Source: Bradyrhizobium diazoefficiens
Lineage (GTDB): Bacteria > Pseudomonadota > Alphaproteobacteria > Rhizobiales > Xanthobacteraceae
NCBI RefSeq assembly: GCF_016616425.1
Contig: NZ_CP067101.1
Location: 4,216,001 to 4,280,000 of the forward strand
Direction of reading: 5' to 3'
DNA length: 64,000 bases
The notes under the pieces are model-generated. The model was not told where the DNA came from and searched no databases. It saw only the letters and a program-made list of their open reading frames with translations. Position numbers and translations under genes: made by a program. Shown here in pieces: positions 49,530 through 57,408 of this stretch (position 1 is its first letter; every line of letters starts with the position of its first letter).

Positions 49530-49572
49530 GTCGTCCTGCTTTTCCCCAAGGGGTAGTCGGAGGTCCACCATT

Positions 49573-49671
49573 CTAGAGCTGCGGTATCACTTGCGCCCAG
49601 ATTGCGATCATCCCGACGAACAGCGTGATCGACGCCAGTGCGGCGGCTTCTTCCACGAAAACCCTGAACAT
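49573..49671 (-). CDS. SOS-controlled 32-residue membrane micropeptide (SidA/TisB-like candidate)
   Basis: The ORF encodes 32 residues: MFRVFVEEAAALASITLFVG then MIAIWAQVIPQL. A short amphipathic start with Arg and Glu is followed by a single membrane helix (about 11-30). AAAGGAG stands six bases before the ATG (49678-49684). The promoter has TTGACT and AACAAT 17 bp apart and two perfect LexA boxes (49689-49703, 49707-49721). This combination, tiny inner-membrane peptide plus SOS control, is that of Caulobacter SidA (29 residues, division inhibitor) and E. coli TisB (29 residues, membrane-depolarising toxin). Which of these roles applies is not known; sequence identity to either is not claimed. 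Gene prediction usually misses ORFs of this length. Confidence 0.75.
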   Translation of the reverse strand: MFRVFVEEAAALASITLFVGMIAIWAQVIPQL

Positions 49672-49688
49672 GGCCTGCTCCTTTGCTG

Positions 49689-49721
49689 GAACGTATGAAG
49701 AACATTGTTCTCATTTTGTTC
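49689..49721 (-). promoter_or_regulatory. Two perfect LexA (SOS) boxes
   Basis: GAACGTATGAAGAAC (49689-49703) and GTTCTCATTTTGTTC (49707-49721) are GAAC-N7-GAAC and GTTC-N7-GTTC, three bases apart and in opposite orientation. The three-base gap makes AGAACA-T-TGTTCT, a palindrome, at their junction. Both match the alphaproteobacterial LexA site with no mismatch. Confidence 0.85.
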
Positions 49722-49732
49722 TCAGGAGTCAA
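49704..49732 (-). promoter_or_regulatory. Sigma-70 promoter under the LexA boxes
   Basis: TTGACT (49732-49727) and AACAAT (49709-49704) are separated by 17 bp. One LexA box fills the spacer and touches the -10; the other covers the expected start of transcription near 49697, 26 nt before the ATG. Confidence 0.65.
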
Positions 49733-49787
49733 GCGCGGCGGACAATCTCGAAAGGCGATGGTTAACTCGCTGAACTCACGTAAGAAA

Positions 49788-49815
49788 AAAAGCCCCGGCC
49801 AAGGCCGGGGCTTTT
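49788..49815 (-). terminator. Rho-independent terminator of the outer membrane protein gene
   Basis: AAAAGCCCCGGCC-AA-GGCCGGGGCTTTT is a perfect 13-bp stem. On the minus strand it is followed by a T-run (CTTTTTTTCTTACG), 30 nt after the stop of the Omp25-type gene. It also insulates the SOS micropeptide from that gene. Confidence 0.93.
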
Positions 49816-49845
49816 CGACGACCGCTCGAAGGAGAGCGATCGGGA

Positions 49846-50568
49846 TCAGTAGCGGCCGAGCACCGGGCCGCCGAACTTGTAGTTCAGGCGGACGAGACCC
49901 ATGTCGACGTCCTGACGGATGCGATCGGTACCCGCGAGACCCGCGAAGGTCACGTCCTTGTCCGACAGGAAGATGTGGTTGTACTCGACGCCAAGCGACC
50001 AGTTCGGCGCAAAACCGAATTCGAGACCAGCGCCGACCGTACCGCCCCAACGGGTCTGGTCGTTCGAGGACAGCAGCGCGCCCGAGGCCGTGCTGAACAC
50101 GTCGTACTTGGCGCCGACGACAGCCGCACCGCCCTTGACATAGAGCAGGACGTTATTCCAGGCGTAGCCGACCTGGCCGGTGATCAGACCGAACGAATCG
50201 ATCTTCGAGCGATTGCGAGTGGCAAACAGTGCGCTGACGTTGTCGCCCGAGAAGTCGGCCCAGTTGCCCTGACCTTCGAAGCCGAACACCCACTGGCCGG
50301 ACTGCCAGCGATAGCCGATCTGGCCGCCGACCGTACCGCCGGTCGCATCGTGCGAACCCTCACGGCCGCCGCCGACGAGATCCCAGGTCGAATGCGCAGA
50401 ACCGCCGCCGCCGTTGATACCGATGTAGAAGCCGCTCCAGTCATAGATCGCGGCAACCATCGCAGGCGCCTTGGTGTAGGGCCGTGCTGCGAGATCAGCA
50501 GCCAGCGCCGGCGCGGTCGCGCTGAGCGCGACAAGGCTGACAGCGGCAAGCAACAATTTCTTGTTCAT
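49846..50568 (-). CDS. Omp25/RopB-type outer membrane beta-barrel protein
   Basis: The 240-residue precursor has a signal peptide (cleaved after ATAPALA, about residue 23) and the typical start of mature rhizobial Omp25-type proteins (ADLAARPYTKAP ... YDWSGFYIGINGGGG). Alternating strands (GGQIGYRWQSGQWVFGFEGQ, LGVEYNHIFLSD) form an eight-stranded barrel; the C-terminus is GPVLGRY. These abundant proteins maintain the outer membrane and contact the host in symbionts and pathogens. It is monocistronic with its own strong terminator. Confidence 0.92.
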   Translation of the reverse strand: MNKKLLLAAVSLVALSATAPALAADLAARPYTKAPAMVAAIYDWSGFYIGINGGGGSAHSTWDLVGGGREGSHDATGGTVGGQIGYRWQSGQWVFGFEGQGNWADFSGDNVSALFATRNRSKIDSFGLITGQVGYAWNNVLLYVKGGAAVVGAKYDVFSTASGALLSSNDQTRWGGTVGAGLEFGFAPNWSLGVEYNHIFLSDKDVTFAGLAGTDRIRQDVDMGLVRLNYKFGGPVLGRY

Positions 50569-51222
50569 TTAATTCCCGTTCCAGTTTCGTCGTTAGGCCC
50601 CCTGGCCGTGGAGTGGTCATACCAGCGATCGGTGGAATTGCTGTAACCTGGACGCCACAGTTCACTCCAAAGGCCCGCGCTTCATTAATGAAGATTTATC
50701 AGCGCGCACCGGAAACCCTTTGAAACAAGAGTCTTCTGTAGTTCCAATGTCGGCCACACGACGTAAATCGCATGCGCGCGTAACAACGCCGCGGGCACGA
50801 TCGTGTGATTGAGAGTTGAAGACGCGCGCATCGTCTATCGTCCCATTGCCGCCACTTTTTTGCTCGGCTTTGCCACGTTCGCGTATCGGACGCGGGCACA
50901 ACCGGCCCGAACCTTCGGAACCCACGACGAGTTCTGCCTTACGAGCGCTCGACGATGGCGCGATCTCGACTGTCCCCTCCTCGCCCCGTGCGGCCGGATC
51001 GCGCGCCACGTTGACGCGCATAGGAACAGACCGGTCGTCTTTCCCTGACCCATTGAGCTTGGCTGCGCATGCGATGACGATTGCGTCATTTGGTCCCCGC
51101 GACGCCACCATTCGTCACGGCCCGCTCATCCTCATCACAGCACGCACCCCATTCATCCCTTCTGGCTCGCTTTCGGCGCAGAATTGCCGAGAAATCCGTC
51201 AGGCAATGCCTGGAGAACCGGA
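50569..51222. other. Divergent intergenic region, no gene recognised
   Basis: These 654 bp separate the Omp25-type gene from a divergent FAD oxidase. Several open frames exist on both strands but none has a ribosome binding site or recognisable product. GGAG (51212-51215) is the ribosome binding site of the next gene. Confidence 0.4.
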
Positions 51223-52986
51223 ATGGACCGTCGCCACTTTCTAGCTACCGCACTCTTGCTGGCCGCAGGCTCGGCACTCGCCAAGCAGCAAGCGGTTATC
51301 ACGCCGACTAGCCGCCCGCGGCCGGGCCAGACAGGCTGGCCTTCCGATGCGGACTGGTCGGCGCTGAATCAAGCAACGTCGGGACGCCTCACCCGCGTTA
51401 CGTCCCCGAACCTCAACACGGCTGACGCGAAACAGCTGCTGGCAAATCCGTTCTACATCGGCGATCAACCAAGTCTGACGCAAAGTTCGGGCTGGTTCGA
51501 GGCTTGGCGCTCAGAGCCCAGCACCTACATGGTCGCAGCCGAGAGCGCGGCAGATGTTGCCACGGCCGTGCGCTTCGCCAAGGCGCACAATCTGCGCCTG
51601 GTCGTGAAAGGCCGTGGCCACAGCTATTTTGGCGCTTCCTGTGCACCGGATTCGCTTTTGCTATGGACCCGCAAGATGGACGCCATCACCGTTCATGACC
51701 GATTCATTCCCGCAGGCTCCAACTCAGAGCCGGTTCCCGCGATCACGGCGGGCGCGGGCTGCATGTGGCTCCACGCGTATCAAGCTGCCGCCAGCGCCGA
51801 GCGATACGTCCAGGGTGGCGGCTGCACCACCGTTGGCGTCGCAGGTCTGGTGCAGGGAGGCGGGTTCGGCAGCTTTTCCAAGGCGTTCGGGACGGCGGCC
51901 GCGAGCCTGATCGAGGCTGAGATCGTCACCGCCGACGGCGAAGTTCGTGTCGTCAATGAAACACGCGAGCCGGAGCTGTTTTGGGCGCTCAGAGGCGGCG
52001 GCGGCGGCACGTTCGGCGTCGCCACACGGCTGACGCTAGCCACCCATCCATTGCCCAAATCCGTCGGTGCGGTAAACGCCACGTTGCGCGCCCGCTCCGA
52101 TGATGCCTACCGCAAGCTGCTGGCCCGCTTCGTCGTGTTTTGCGCGACGAGCCTGTGCAATCCGCATTGGGGTGAACAGGTTCGGGCGTATCCCGACAAC
52201 CGACTCGAAGTTCGCATGGTCTTCCAAGGGCTGACGACGGACGAAGCGCGTGCAGCTTTCAAGCCCCTGCTCGATTTTGTCGCAGCCAATGCGGACGATT
52301 ACGCCGGCAGGGAATCGCTTGAAGTTGTGGGCGTGCCTGCGCGCTATTTCTGGAATGGTTGGCTTTATCGCCTGTTCGCCCGCTCCGCGGTCAATTTCGA
52401 TGGACGTTCTGAAGCGCCATGGACGGATTATTGGTGGAAGGGCGATGGCGAGCAGGTCGGCGCCTTCTGGCACGCGTACACATCGGCCTGGTTGCCGAGT
52501 TCGCTACTTGGTCCGCAGAACCGGACTCTCCTTGTCGACGCGCTATTCAACGCAAGCCGCCACTGGGCGGTCGGCCTGCATTTCAATAAGGGCTTGTTCG
52601 GCGCACCGCCAGAAGTGATCGCAAAAGCAAGGAAGACCGCGACGCATCCGGACGCATTCGATGCCTTCGCTCTCGCGATCATCGCAGCCTCCGGCCCGAC
52701 CACCTTCGGTGGTCTTGCAACGCCTAACCCTGTTCTCGCCAACGCGCATCGGGACCGCGTGAACGCCGCGATGGAGGCGCTGCGTATTGCGGCGCCGAAC
52801 AGCGGTGCGTACGTCAATGAGTGCGACTATTTCCAATCAGACTGGCAGAATGCGTTGTGGGGTCCGAACTATCAACGGCTCCTCGACGTCAAGCGACACT
52901 ACGATCCGGATGGACTGTTTTTTGTGCATCACGGCGTCGGCACCGAGGGCTGGAGCGCGGATGGATTTACTCGCCTGCCATCGTAG
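51223..52986 (+). CDS. Tat-exported FAD oxidase of the BBE family, bicovalent flavin type
   Basis: The 587-residue protein has a Tat signal (MDRRHFLATALLLAAGSALA), an FAD-binding PCMH domain and a C-terminal BBE domain (NALWGPNYQRLLDVKRHYDP). His133 in GRGHSYFGASC and Cys201 in QGGGCTTVG are in the positions that bind FAD covalently through both side chains, as in berberine bridge enzyme and sugar oxidases. Such enzymes oxidise sugars, alcohols or benzylic compounds and make hydrogen peroxide. ATG 51223 has GGAG upstream and gives the twin-arginine signal. The substrate is unknown. Confidence 0.88.
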   Translation: MDRRHFLATALLLAAGSALAKQQAVITPTSRPRPGQTGWPSDADWSALNQATSGRLTRVTSPNLNTADAKQLLANPFYIGDQPSLTQSSGWFEAWRSEPSTYMVAAESAADVATAVRFAKAHNLRLVVKGRGHSYFGASCAPDSLLLWTRKMDAITVHDRFIPAGSNSEPVPAITAGAGCMWLHAYQAAASAERYVQGGGCTTVGVAGLVQGGGFGSFSKAFGTAAASLIEAEIVTADGEVRVVNETREPELFWALRGGGGGTFGVATRLTLATHPLPKSVGAVNATLRARSDDAYRKLLARFVVFCATSLCNPHWGEQVRAYPDNRLEVRMVFQGLTTDEARAAFKPLLDFVAANADDYAGRESLEVVGVPARYFWNGWLYRLFARSAVNFDGRSEAPWTDYWWKGDGEQVGAFWHAYTSAWLPSSLLGPQNRTLLVDALFNASRHWAVGLHFNKGLFGAPPEVIAKARKTATHPDAFDAFALAIIAASGPTTFGGLATPNPVLANAHRDRVNAAMEALRIAAPNSGAYVNECDYFQSDWQNALWGPNYQRLLDVKRHYDPDGLFFVHHGVGTEGWSADGFTRLPS

Positions 52987-53001
52987 GGCCAAGCCCTGGC
53001 G

Positions 53002-53902
53002 CTACATGAAACCGGGATTGCGCGGGAGGTAGCTGGTCCAATCTCCGAACTGTCGATTGGACATCAGCAGCATCGGGAACGTCAGGTGCATCCCGTGGTC
53101 GGTCGCCACCTTGAGTGCCGGCTCGCTCGCGCCCGGTACGAAGGCGGAAATGGTTGGAACATCGCTCCGGGCCGCGAACGATAGCGCAGTCGCAAATGCG
53201 GCGCCAAGGAGATCCGGCCGGCGGACCGCAAGCGGGCCGATGTGTCCATCCGAAACATAAACGTACCCCACGCACTCGCGGCCGGCGTGAATGGTGAATC
53301 CGCGCGTCGTGCTGTCGCCCAGGAGGTATCGATGATGCTTCTCTCTGGAAATGCCGAGGGCACTGGCATCAATGGGCACGAGTTCCTCGAACTGCGCCGC
53401 CTCCGCCGTAAAGGCTTCAAGGTGGAGCCGCGGCTCAGCCAGCCGTGATGCCAGGCGGTCAGCGGGGCACGCTGACCATGTAGATCGGAAAGCGCGGGAA
53501 GAGTCCGTGGCGGATGTAAAGGCCTTGAGACACGTTGTTGAAGGTGAAGGTGATCAACGCCTTGACGGATGCTCCGCGCATTTCCGCGTGAGCCAACGAC
53601 CGGCTGATCAGTTGATTGCCAATGCCGTCGCTCTGGCGATCGGGTGCCACGAACAGCTGTGCCAGAAACCAAAGCTCGTCACAAACCCAGCTCCAGGCGA
53701 AGCCGACAATTTCCCCCTCGTCATCGGCAACCCATAGACCTTCGGGATCGTCCATGAGCGAGAAGGCTTGAAAATCTTGCCGGCAGGGCGATGCCATTTT
53801 TCCGAACCCCCGCCGCTCCGTGAGTTCATTGATGCTGGCGATCACGATCTCGTCGGCTCTCGCCAGGTCATCCATGCGGGCGGGGCGGCACACGACGGCC
53901 AT
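53002..53902 (-). pseudogene. Double GNAT acetyltransferase, broken by a frameshift
   Basis: The first part (53902-53459; MAVVCRPARMDDLARADEI, LAQLFVAPDRQSDGIGNQLI, with the acetyl-CoA loop) is one GNAT domain; it ends early at SVPR-stop. The second part, in the next frame, continues RLAEPRLHLEAF through REKHHRYLLGDST and ends YLPRNPGFM (53002), a second GNAT-like domain. The two belong to a single two-domain protein of about 300 residues. A run of four C on the coding strand (53464-53467) just before the stop is the likely place of one extra base. GGGAG precedes ATG 53902. Either a real pseudogene or a sequencing indel. Confidence 0.75.
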
Positions 53903-54014
53903 TCTCGAGCTCTCCCAAAACATCAACACGCCGGCCGCCTGCAGAGCCGGTCGCAGCATGGCAATTCTGTGCTCTCCTGGCTGGACGAGAACGACGAGGT
54001 CCTGAGCCGGGGAA

Positions 54015-55391
54015 TCAGGCCAACGGGCGAATGTTCTGGTTCATGCGGAAGAAGTTCGCCGGGTCGTATTTCGCCTTGATCCGCTGCAGACGCCGGTAGT
54101 TCGGTCCATAGGCAGCCGCCACGGGATCGCCTGTCTCGTCGTCATCGAGATAATTGACATAGCGGCCAGGCGCAAAAAAGGGTCGCATCCTTTCGTAGGT
54201 CTCGCGCGCCCAGGAGATGCAGCGGCTCGTATCACCGGGCCGCATCCACTGCGCGAGAATCGAGAAGTTGTAGCCCTCCCGCCGATGCGGAAATGCCGTC
54301 TCTCCTGCATCAATGCGGGCCGTCGCACCGTGAATGTGCTCGACGAGGAACTGCCCCATGGGAGTCGGGCAGCGCGCGAAACAATCGATCATGGTCGCAA
54401 TGGCGCCATCGCTCAGCTCTGCGAGGAAGTTCGATTTCCAGTAGTTGAAGGCGCCTTTCGGATAATTGGCGTCGAGCATGCGGTTGAGTTCGCAATAGGG
54501 CATCGGCCCGACTGCATCGAGGATCGGAGTCCCGAACTGTTTCAGCGGCCGCACCGCTCGTTCGGCATCCGCCACCGAACCGCAGTGGCTGGTAACCAGG
54601 GCGGCGACCTCCGCGCCGGACCCGTCTGGCGCATGCGTCAGGGATGCGAACAACATGTGCTCGTCCGCAAGCAATCGCGTACTGGCCCGGAAGAATTCGA
54701 GCACATCACGGGAGCGCTCGATGGGGTAGACGATCGGGCCGCCCGTGACGATTGGTCCGACCGTATGAAGATCGTATTCAAGACCGGTGGCGATCCCGAA
54801 GTTTCCGCCACCGCCGCGGAGGGCCCAGAACAGATCAGGCTCCTCCTGCTTGCTGGCCCGCAAGGCCTGACCCTCGGCGGTGACGAGTTCGACGGCCCGC
54901 AGATTATCCAGTGCGAGGCCATACTTGCCCATCAGCCAGCCCAGCCCTCCGCCGAGGGTCAAGCCGGCTGTCCCCGTGGTCGAGACGACGCCCCCGGTGA
55001 CCGCAAGCCCATGAAGCTGCGTTTCGCGATTGAGCTCACCCCAGGTGACGCCGCCCTGCGCCCAGACGGTCTTGCCGACGGGATCGACCCGCACGCCCTT
55101 CATGGGCGAGAGGTCGATCATGATCCCGCCGTCGATGGTTGCGCGGCCTGCCACATTATGGCCGCCGCCCCGAACTGCGACCTCGAGGCCGAGCTTGGCC
55201 GCGAGAGCGAGGGCATCGACAACGTCAGCCACGCTGCGGCACCTGGCAATCAAGGCCGGCCGCTTGTCGACCAGCCCATTGTGGACCTTCCGCGCCTCCT
55301 CGTAGCCCTCGTCCGCGGGTTTGAGGAGTTGTCCTCCGAAGGAGGCGCCAAGATCGGCGGCAGCGCTGGCGACAGATGCGATCGACGACAT
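54015..55391 (-). CDS. FAD-linked oxidase of the BBE family, monocovalent type
   Basis: The 458-residue protein has the PCMH-type FAD domain and a C-terminal BBE segment (AAYGPNYRRLQRIKAKYDPA). His78 in VRGGGHNVAG is the covalent flavin ligand; the second position has Val-Ser (TGGVVSTTGTAG) instead of Cys, so the flavin is held by one bond, as in 6-hydroxynicotine oxidase. There is no signal peptide, so it is cytoplasmic. A LysR gene is divergent from it with a palindromic site between, so it is probably that regulator's target. Confidence 0.9.
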   Translation of the reverse strand: MSSIASVASAAADLGASFGGQLLKPADEGYEEARKVHNGLVDKRPALIARCRSVADVVDALALAAKLGLEVAVRGGGHNVAGRATIDGGIMIDLSPMKGVRVDPVGKTVWAQGGVTWGELNRETQLHGLAVTGGVVSTTGTAGLTLGGGLGWLMGKYGLALDNLRAVELVTAEGQALRASKQEEPDLFWALRGGGGNFGIATGLEYDLHTVGPIVTGGPIVYPIERSRDVLEFFRASTRLLADEHMLFASLTHAPDGSGAEVAALVTSHCGSVADAERAVRPLKQFGTPILDAVGPMPYCELNRMLDANYPKGAFNYWKSNFLAELSDGAIATMIDCFARCPTPMGQFLVEHIHGATARIDAGETAFPHRREGYNFSILAQWMRPGDTSRCISWARETYERMRPFFAPGRYVNYLDDDETGDPVAAAYGPNYRRLQRIKAKYDPANFFRMNQNIRPLA

Positions 55392-55462
55392 GACATGGTC
55401 TCCTCGGCTTGACCCGGCCTATCCTCAATCGTGGACTGCCGCGGAGCAAATCCGAAGAATTC

Positions 55463-55487
55463 AGGTGACGATGAATTAGTTTCACCT
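55463..55487. promoter_or_regulatory. Inverted repeat between oxidase and LysR genes
   Basis: AGGTGA-N13-TCACCT lies in the 109-bp divergent space, 14 bp before the LysR start. Position and form fit a LysR binding site. Confidence 0.5.
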
Positions 55488-55500
55488 AGACTGGGCCGGC

Positions 55501-56409
55501 ATGCACAAGCTGCCGCCCCTGATCGAGCTTCGCGCTTTTGAAGCCGCCGCCCGCCATCTGAGCTTCAAGAAGGCAGCGGCAGAACTCGGCGTGACGCCCA
55601 CGGCGATCAGCCATCAGATCGGGCTGCTCGAGCAGTATTGCGGCCACGCCCTGTTCCGCCGCCGGCCCCGGCCTCTGTCGCTGACCGATGCCGGAGCACG
55701 GCTCTTCCCCGCCATTCGGGGCGGGCTCGAGGTGTTTGCCGCGGCCATTGCGACCGTCAAGCAGGAACGCGACCAGCAGCCCCTCCGGGTGACGACGACC
55801 AACGCTTTCGCCAGCCGCTGGCTCGTGCCGCGCCTGCCGCTGTGGCGGAAGTTGCATCCCGACGTGCCGCTCGAGGTCATCGGCACTGACACGGTGCTCG
55901 ATCTGCAGGCCGGGGATGGCGATGTCGCCATTCGCTACGCGACCAGCCGGGCACGGCCGACAGACGGCATCGTCGAAGATCTCTTCAGCGACACATTCTG
56001 GCCCGTCTGCAGCCCGCGCCTGCTTGCAACGGCGCGCTTGAAGAGACCGGTCGACCTCACAGACCACGTCCTGATCCATTCCTATTGGTCGCCGGCCGAT
56101 CGTGAGCCGCCCACATGGCAGCGATGGCTCGCGGCAGCTCAGCGCAGATGGCGCGAAGTGCCCCAATTCAAGGACATGCAGCATCTGAGCTTCCGGGAGG
56201 AACTGCACGCCATCGAGGCGGTGATCGCCGGGCAGGGAATTGGGGTTTTCAGCGACGTGCTCGCGGCACACGACCTCGCCGCCGGGACGCTCGTGAAGGC
56301 GTTTAAGCTGAGCTTGCCCGGCTACGCTTTCCATGTGGTCAGTAAGCCGAGCCATCCGCGCGCGCGGACCATTCGCGCCTTTTCGAACTGGTTGCGGTCA
56401 AATCCTTGA
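55501..56409 (+). CDS. LysR-family transcriptional regulator (GcvA-like)
   Basis: The 302-residue protein begins with a winged helix (LIELRAFEAAARHLSFKKAA, then AELGVTPTAISHQI) and has the periplasmic-binding-like effector domain (about 90-295; LRVTTTNAFASRWLVPRL). The DGDVAIRY and EELHAIEAVIAGQGIG stretches are those of the GcvA/AmpR group. It is divergent from the monocovalent FAD oxidase, its probable target. The inducer is unknown. Confidence 0.9.
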   Translation: MHKLPPLIELRAFEAAARHLSFKKAAAELGVTPTAISHQIGLLEQYCGHALFRRRPRPLSLTDAGARLFPAIRGGLEVFAAAIATVKQERDQQPLRVTTTNAFASRWLVPRLPLWRKLHPDVPLEVIGTDTVLDLQAGDGDVAIRYATSRARPTDGIVEDLFSDTFWPVCSPRLLATARLKRPVDLTDHVLIHSYWSPADREPPTWQRWLAAAQRRWREVPQFKDMQHLSFREELHAIEAVIAGQGIGVFSDVLAAHDLAAGTLVKAFKLSLPGYAFHVVSKPSHPRARTIRAFSNWLRSNP

Positions 56410-56526
56410 TCCGCTTCCCATTGCCCTCGAAAGATCCCCTCCGGACCAAGCGGGGCAATCCGGACTGACCGTCACGTCCTCGTCTGCCTCTCGAAGCAGA
56501 CGTGCTGGCCTCATGATCTCTACGTC

Positions 56527-57300
56527 TTACACCGGCGTGTAAATCACGAGCTTCAGCGCAGGATCGTCGTTGGCCTGGAAGCTGGTGTGCTCGAACTTGA
56601 GCAAGCCCCTGGTCGGATGGTTCATGGTCTTGAGGCCGGAGGCGGTGCTGCGGATATCGTGGGCTTCCCACCATTTGACGAATTCCGGGCTGCCCTGGCG
56701 CAGCCGCGTCAGCAACTCGGTGAAGGCGGGATCGCCGGCCCAGACGTCGTGGTCGGCGCGAAACATCGCAACCATGCTCTTGGCGACGTCGGTCCAGCTT
56801 GCGCCGTAGAATTTTCGCGTCTGCTTGTTCGTCAACACCAGAAGCAACGTGTTGCGATCCTGCTCCGGCAATTGCCCGAAGGCGAAGACGTCCTCCGCCG
56901 CGTCGTTCCAGGCCAGCACGTCCCAGCGACGCCCGGTGATGTAGGCCGGCTGCTGCAGGCTCTGGATCATCCGGCGAATGGGTGGCGGCACGATTTCGCG
57001 CGAAAACGCCCCCCTGGCGCCGTCGCGCGCCAGCGCCTTCAGGTGCGCGTGCTCGGTCTTGCTGAGACGGAGCGCGCGGGCCAGCGCGTCGATGGTGGTG
57101 ATAGAAGGGCTGACGGTACGACCCTGCTCGAGGCGGATGTACCAGTCGACGCCGATGCCGGCGAGCTGCGCGACCTCCTCACGGCGCAGCCCCGCGGTGC
57201 GCCGCCGCATGCCGGCGGGAAGCCCGACGGTCTTCGGCGACAGCTTTTCGCGGCGAGACCTGAGGAAATCGCCGAATTCGACGCGGCGTGGATCGGCCAT
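56527..57300 (-). CDS. XRE-type regulator with MmyB-like ligand domain
   Basis: The 257-residue protein has an N-terminal helix-turn-helix (about 8-80; GLRREEVAQLAGIGVDWYIR, LEQGR) and a C-terminal MmyB-like PAS-type pocket (about 105-250; GRRWDVLAWNDAAEDVFAFG, and the C-terminal LKFEHTSFQANDDP). Such regulators of the MltR / MmyB type bind small ligands and often control a divergent oxidoreductase. The MDR gene starts 108 bp away on the other strand, which fits. Confidence 0.9.
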   Translation of the reverse strand: MADPRRVEFGDFLRSRREKLSPKTVGLPAGMRRRTAGLRREEVAQLAGIGVDWYIRLEQGRTVSPSITTIDALARALRLSKTEHAHLKALARDGARGAFSREIVPPPIRRMIQSLQQPAYITGRRWDVLAWNDAAEDVFAFGQLPEQDRNTLLLVLTNKQTRKFYGASWTDVAKSMVAMFRADHDVWAGDPAFTELLTRLRQGSPEFVKWWEAHDIRSTASGLKTMNHPTRGLLKFEHTSFQANDDPALKLVIYTPV

Positions 57301-57408
57301 GGCGTGCTCCCGCGATGGAGGGCTTTTGCAATACTAGGATAATACCAGGCCTTGTTGCCTCTTCCAAGGCGGAGCATATGGGCTTTACCCGACCTTGAGG
57401 TGAACATC

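Noticed and set aside
45893..49576. 1227-codon open frame on the plus strand
   Set aside because: It is the antisense shadow of dnaE; the minus-strand protein has complete polymerase motifs.
50662..51111. 149-codon minus-strand frame upstream of the FAD oxidase
   Set aside because: Composition is shadow-like (many Arg, Ser, Gly), and there is no ribosome binding site or motif.
53082..53672. 196-codon minus frame spanning the GNAT break
   Set aside because: It lies in the third frame, has no GNAT motif and is Arg/Ser-rich shadow sequence.
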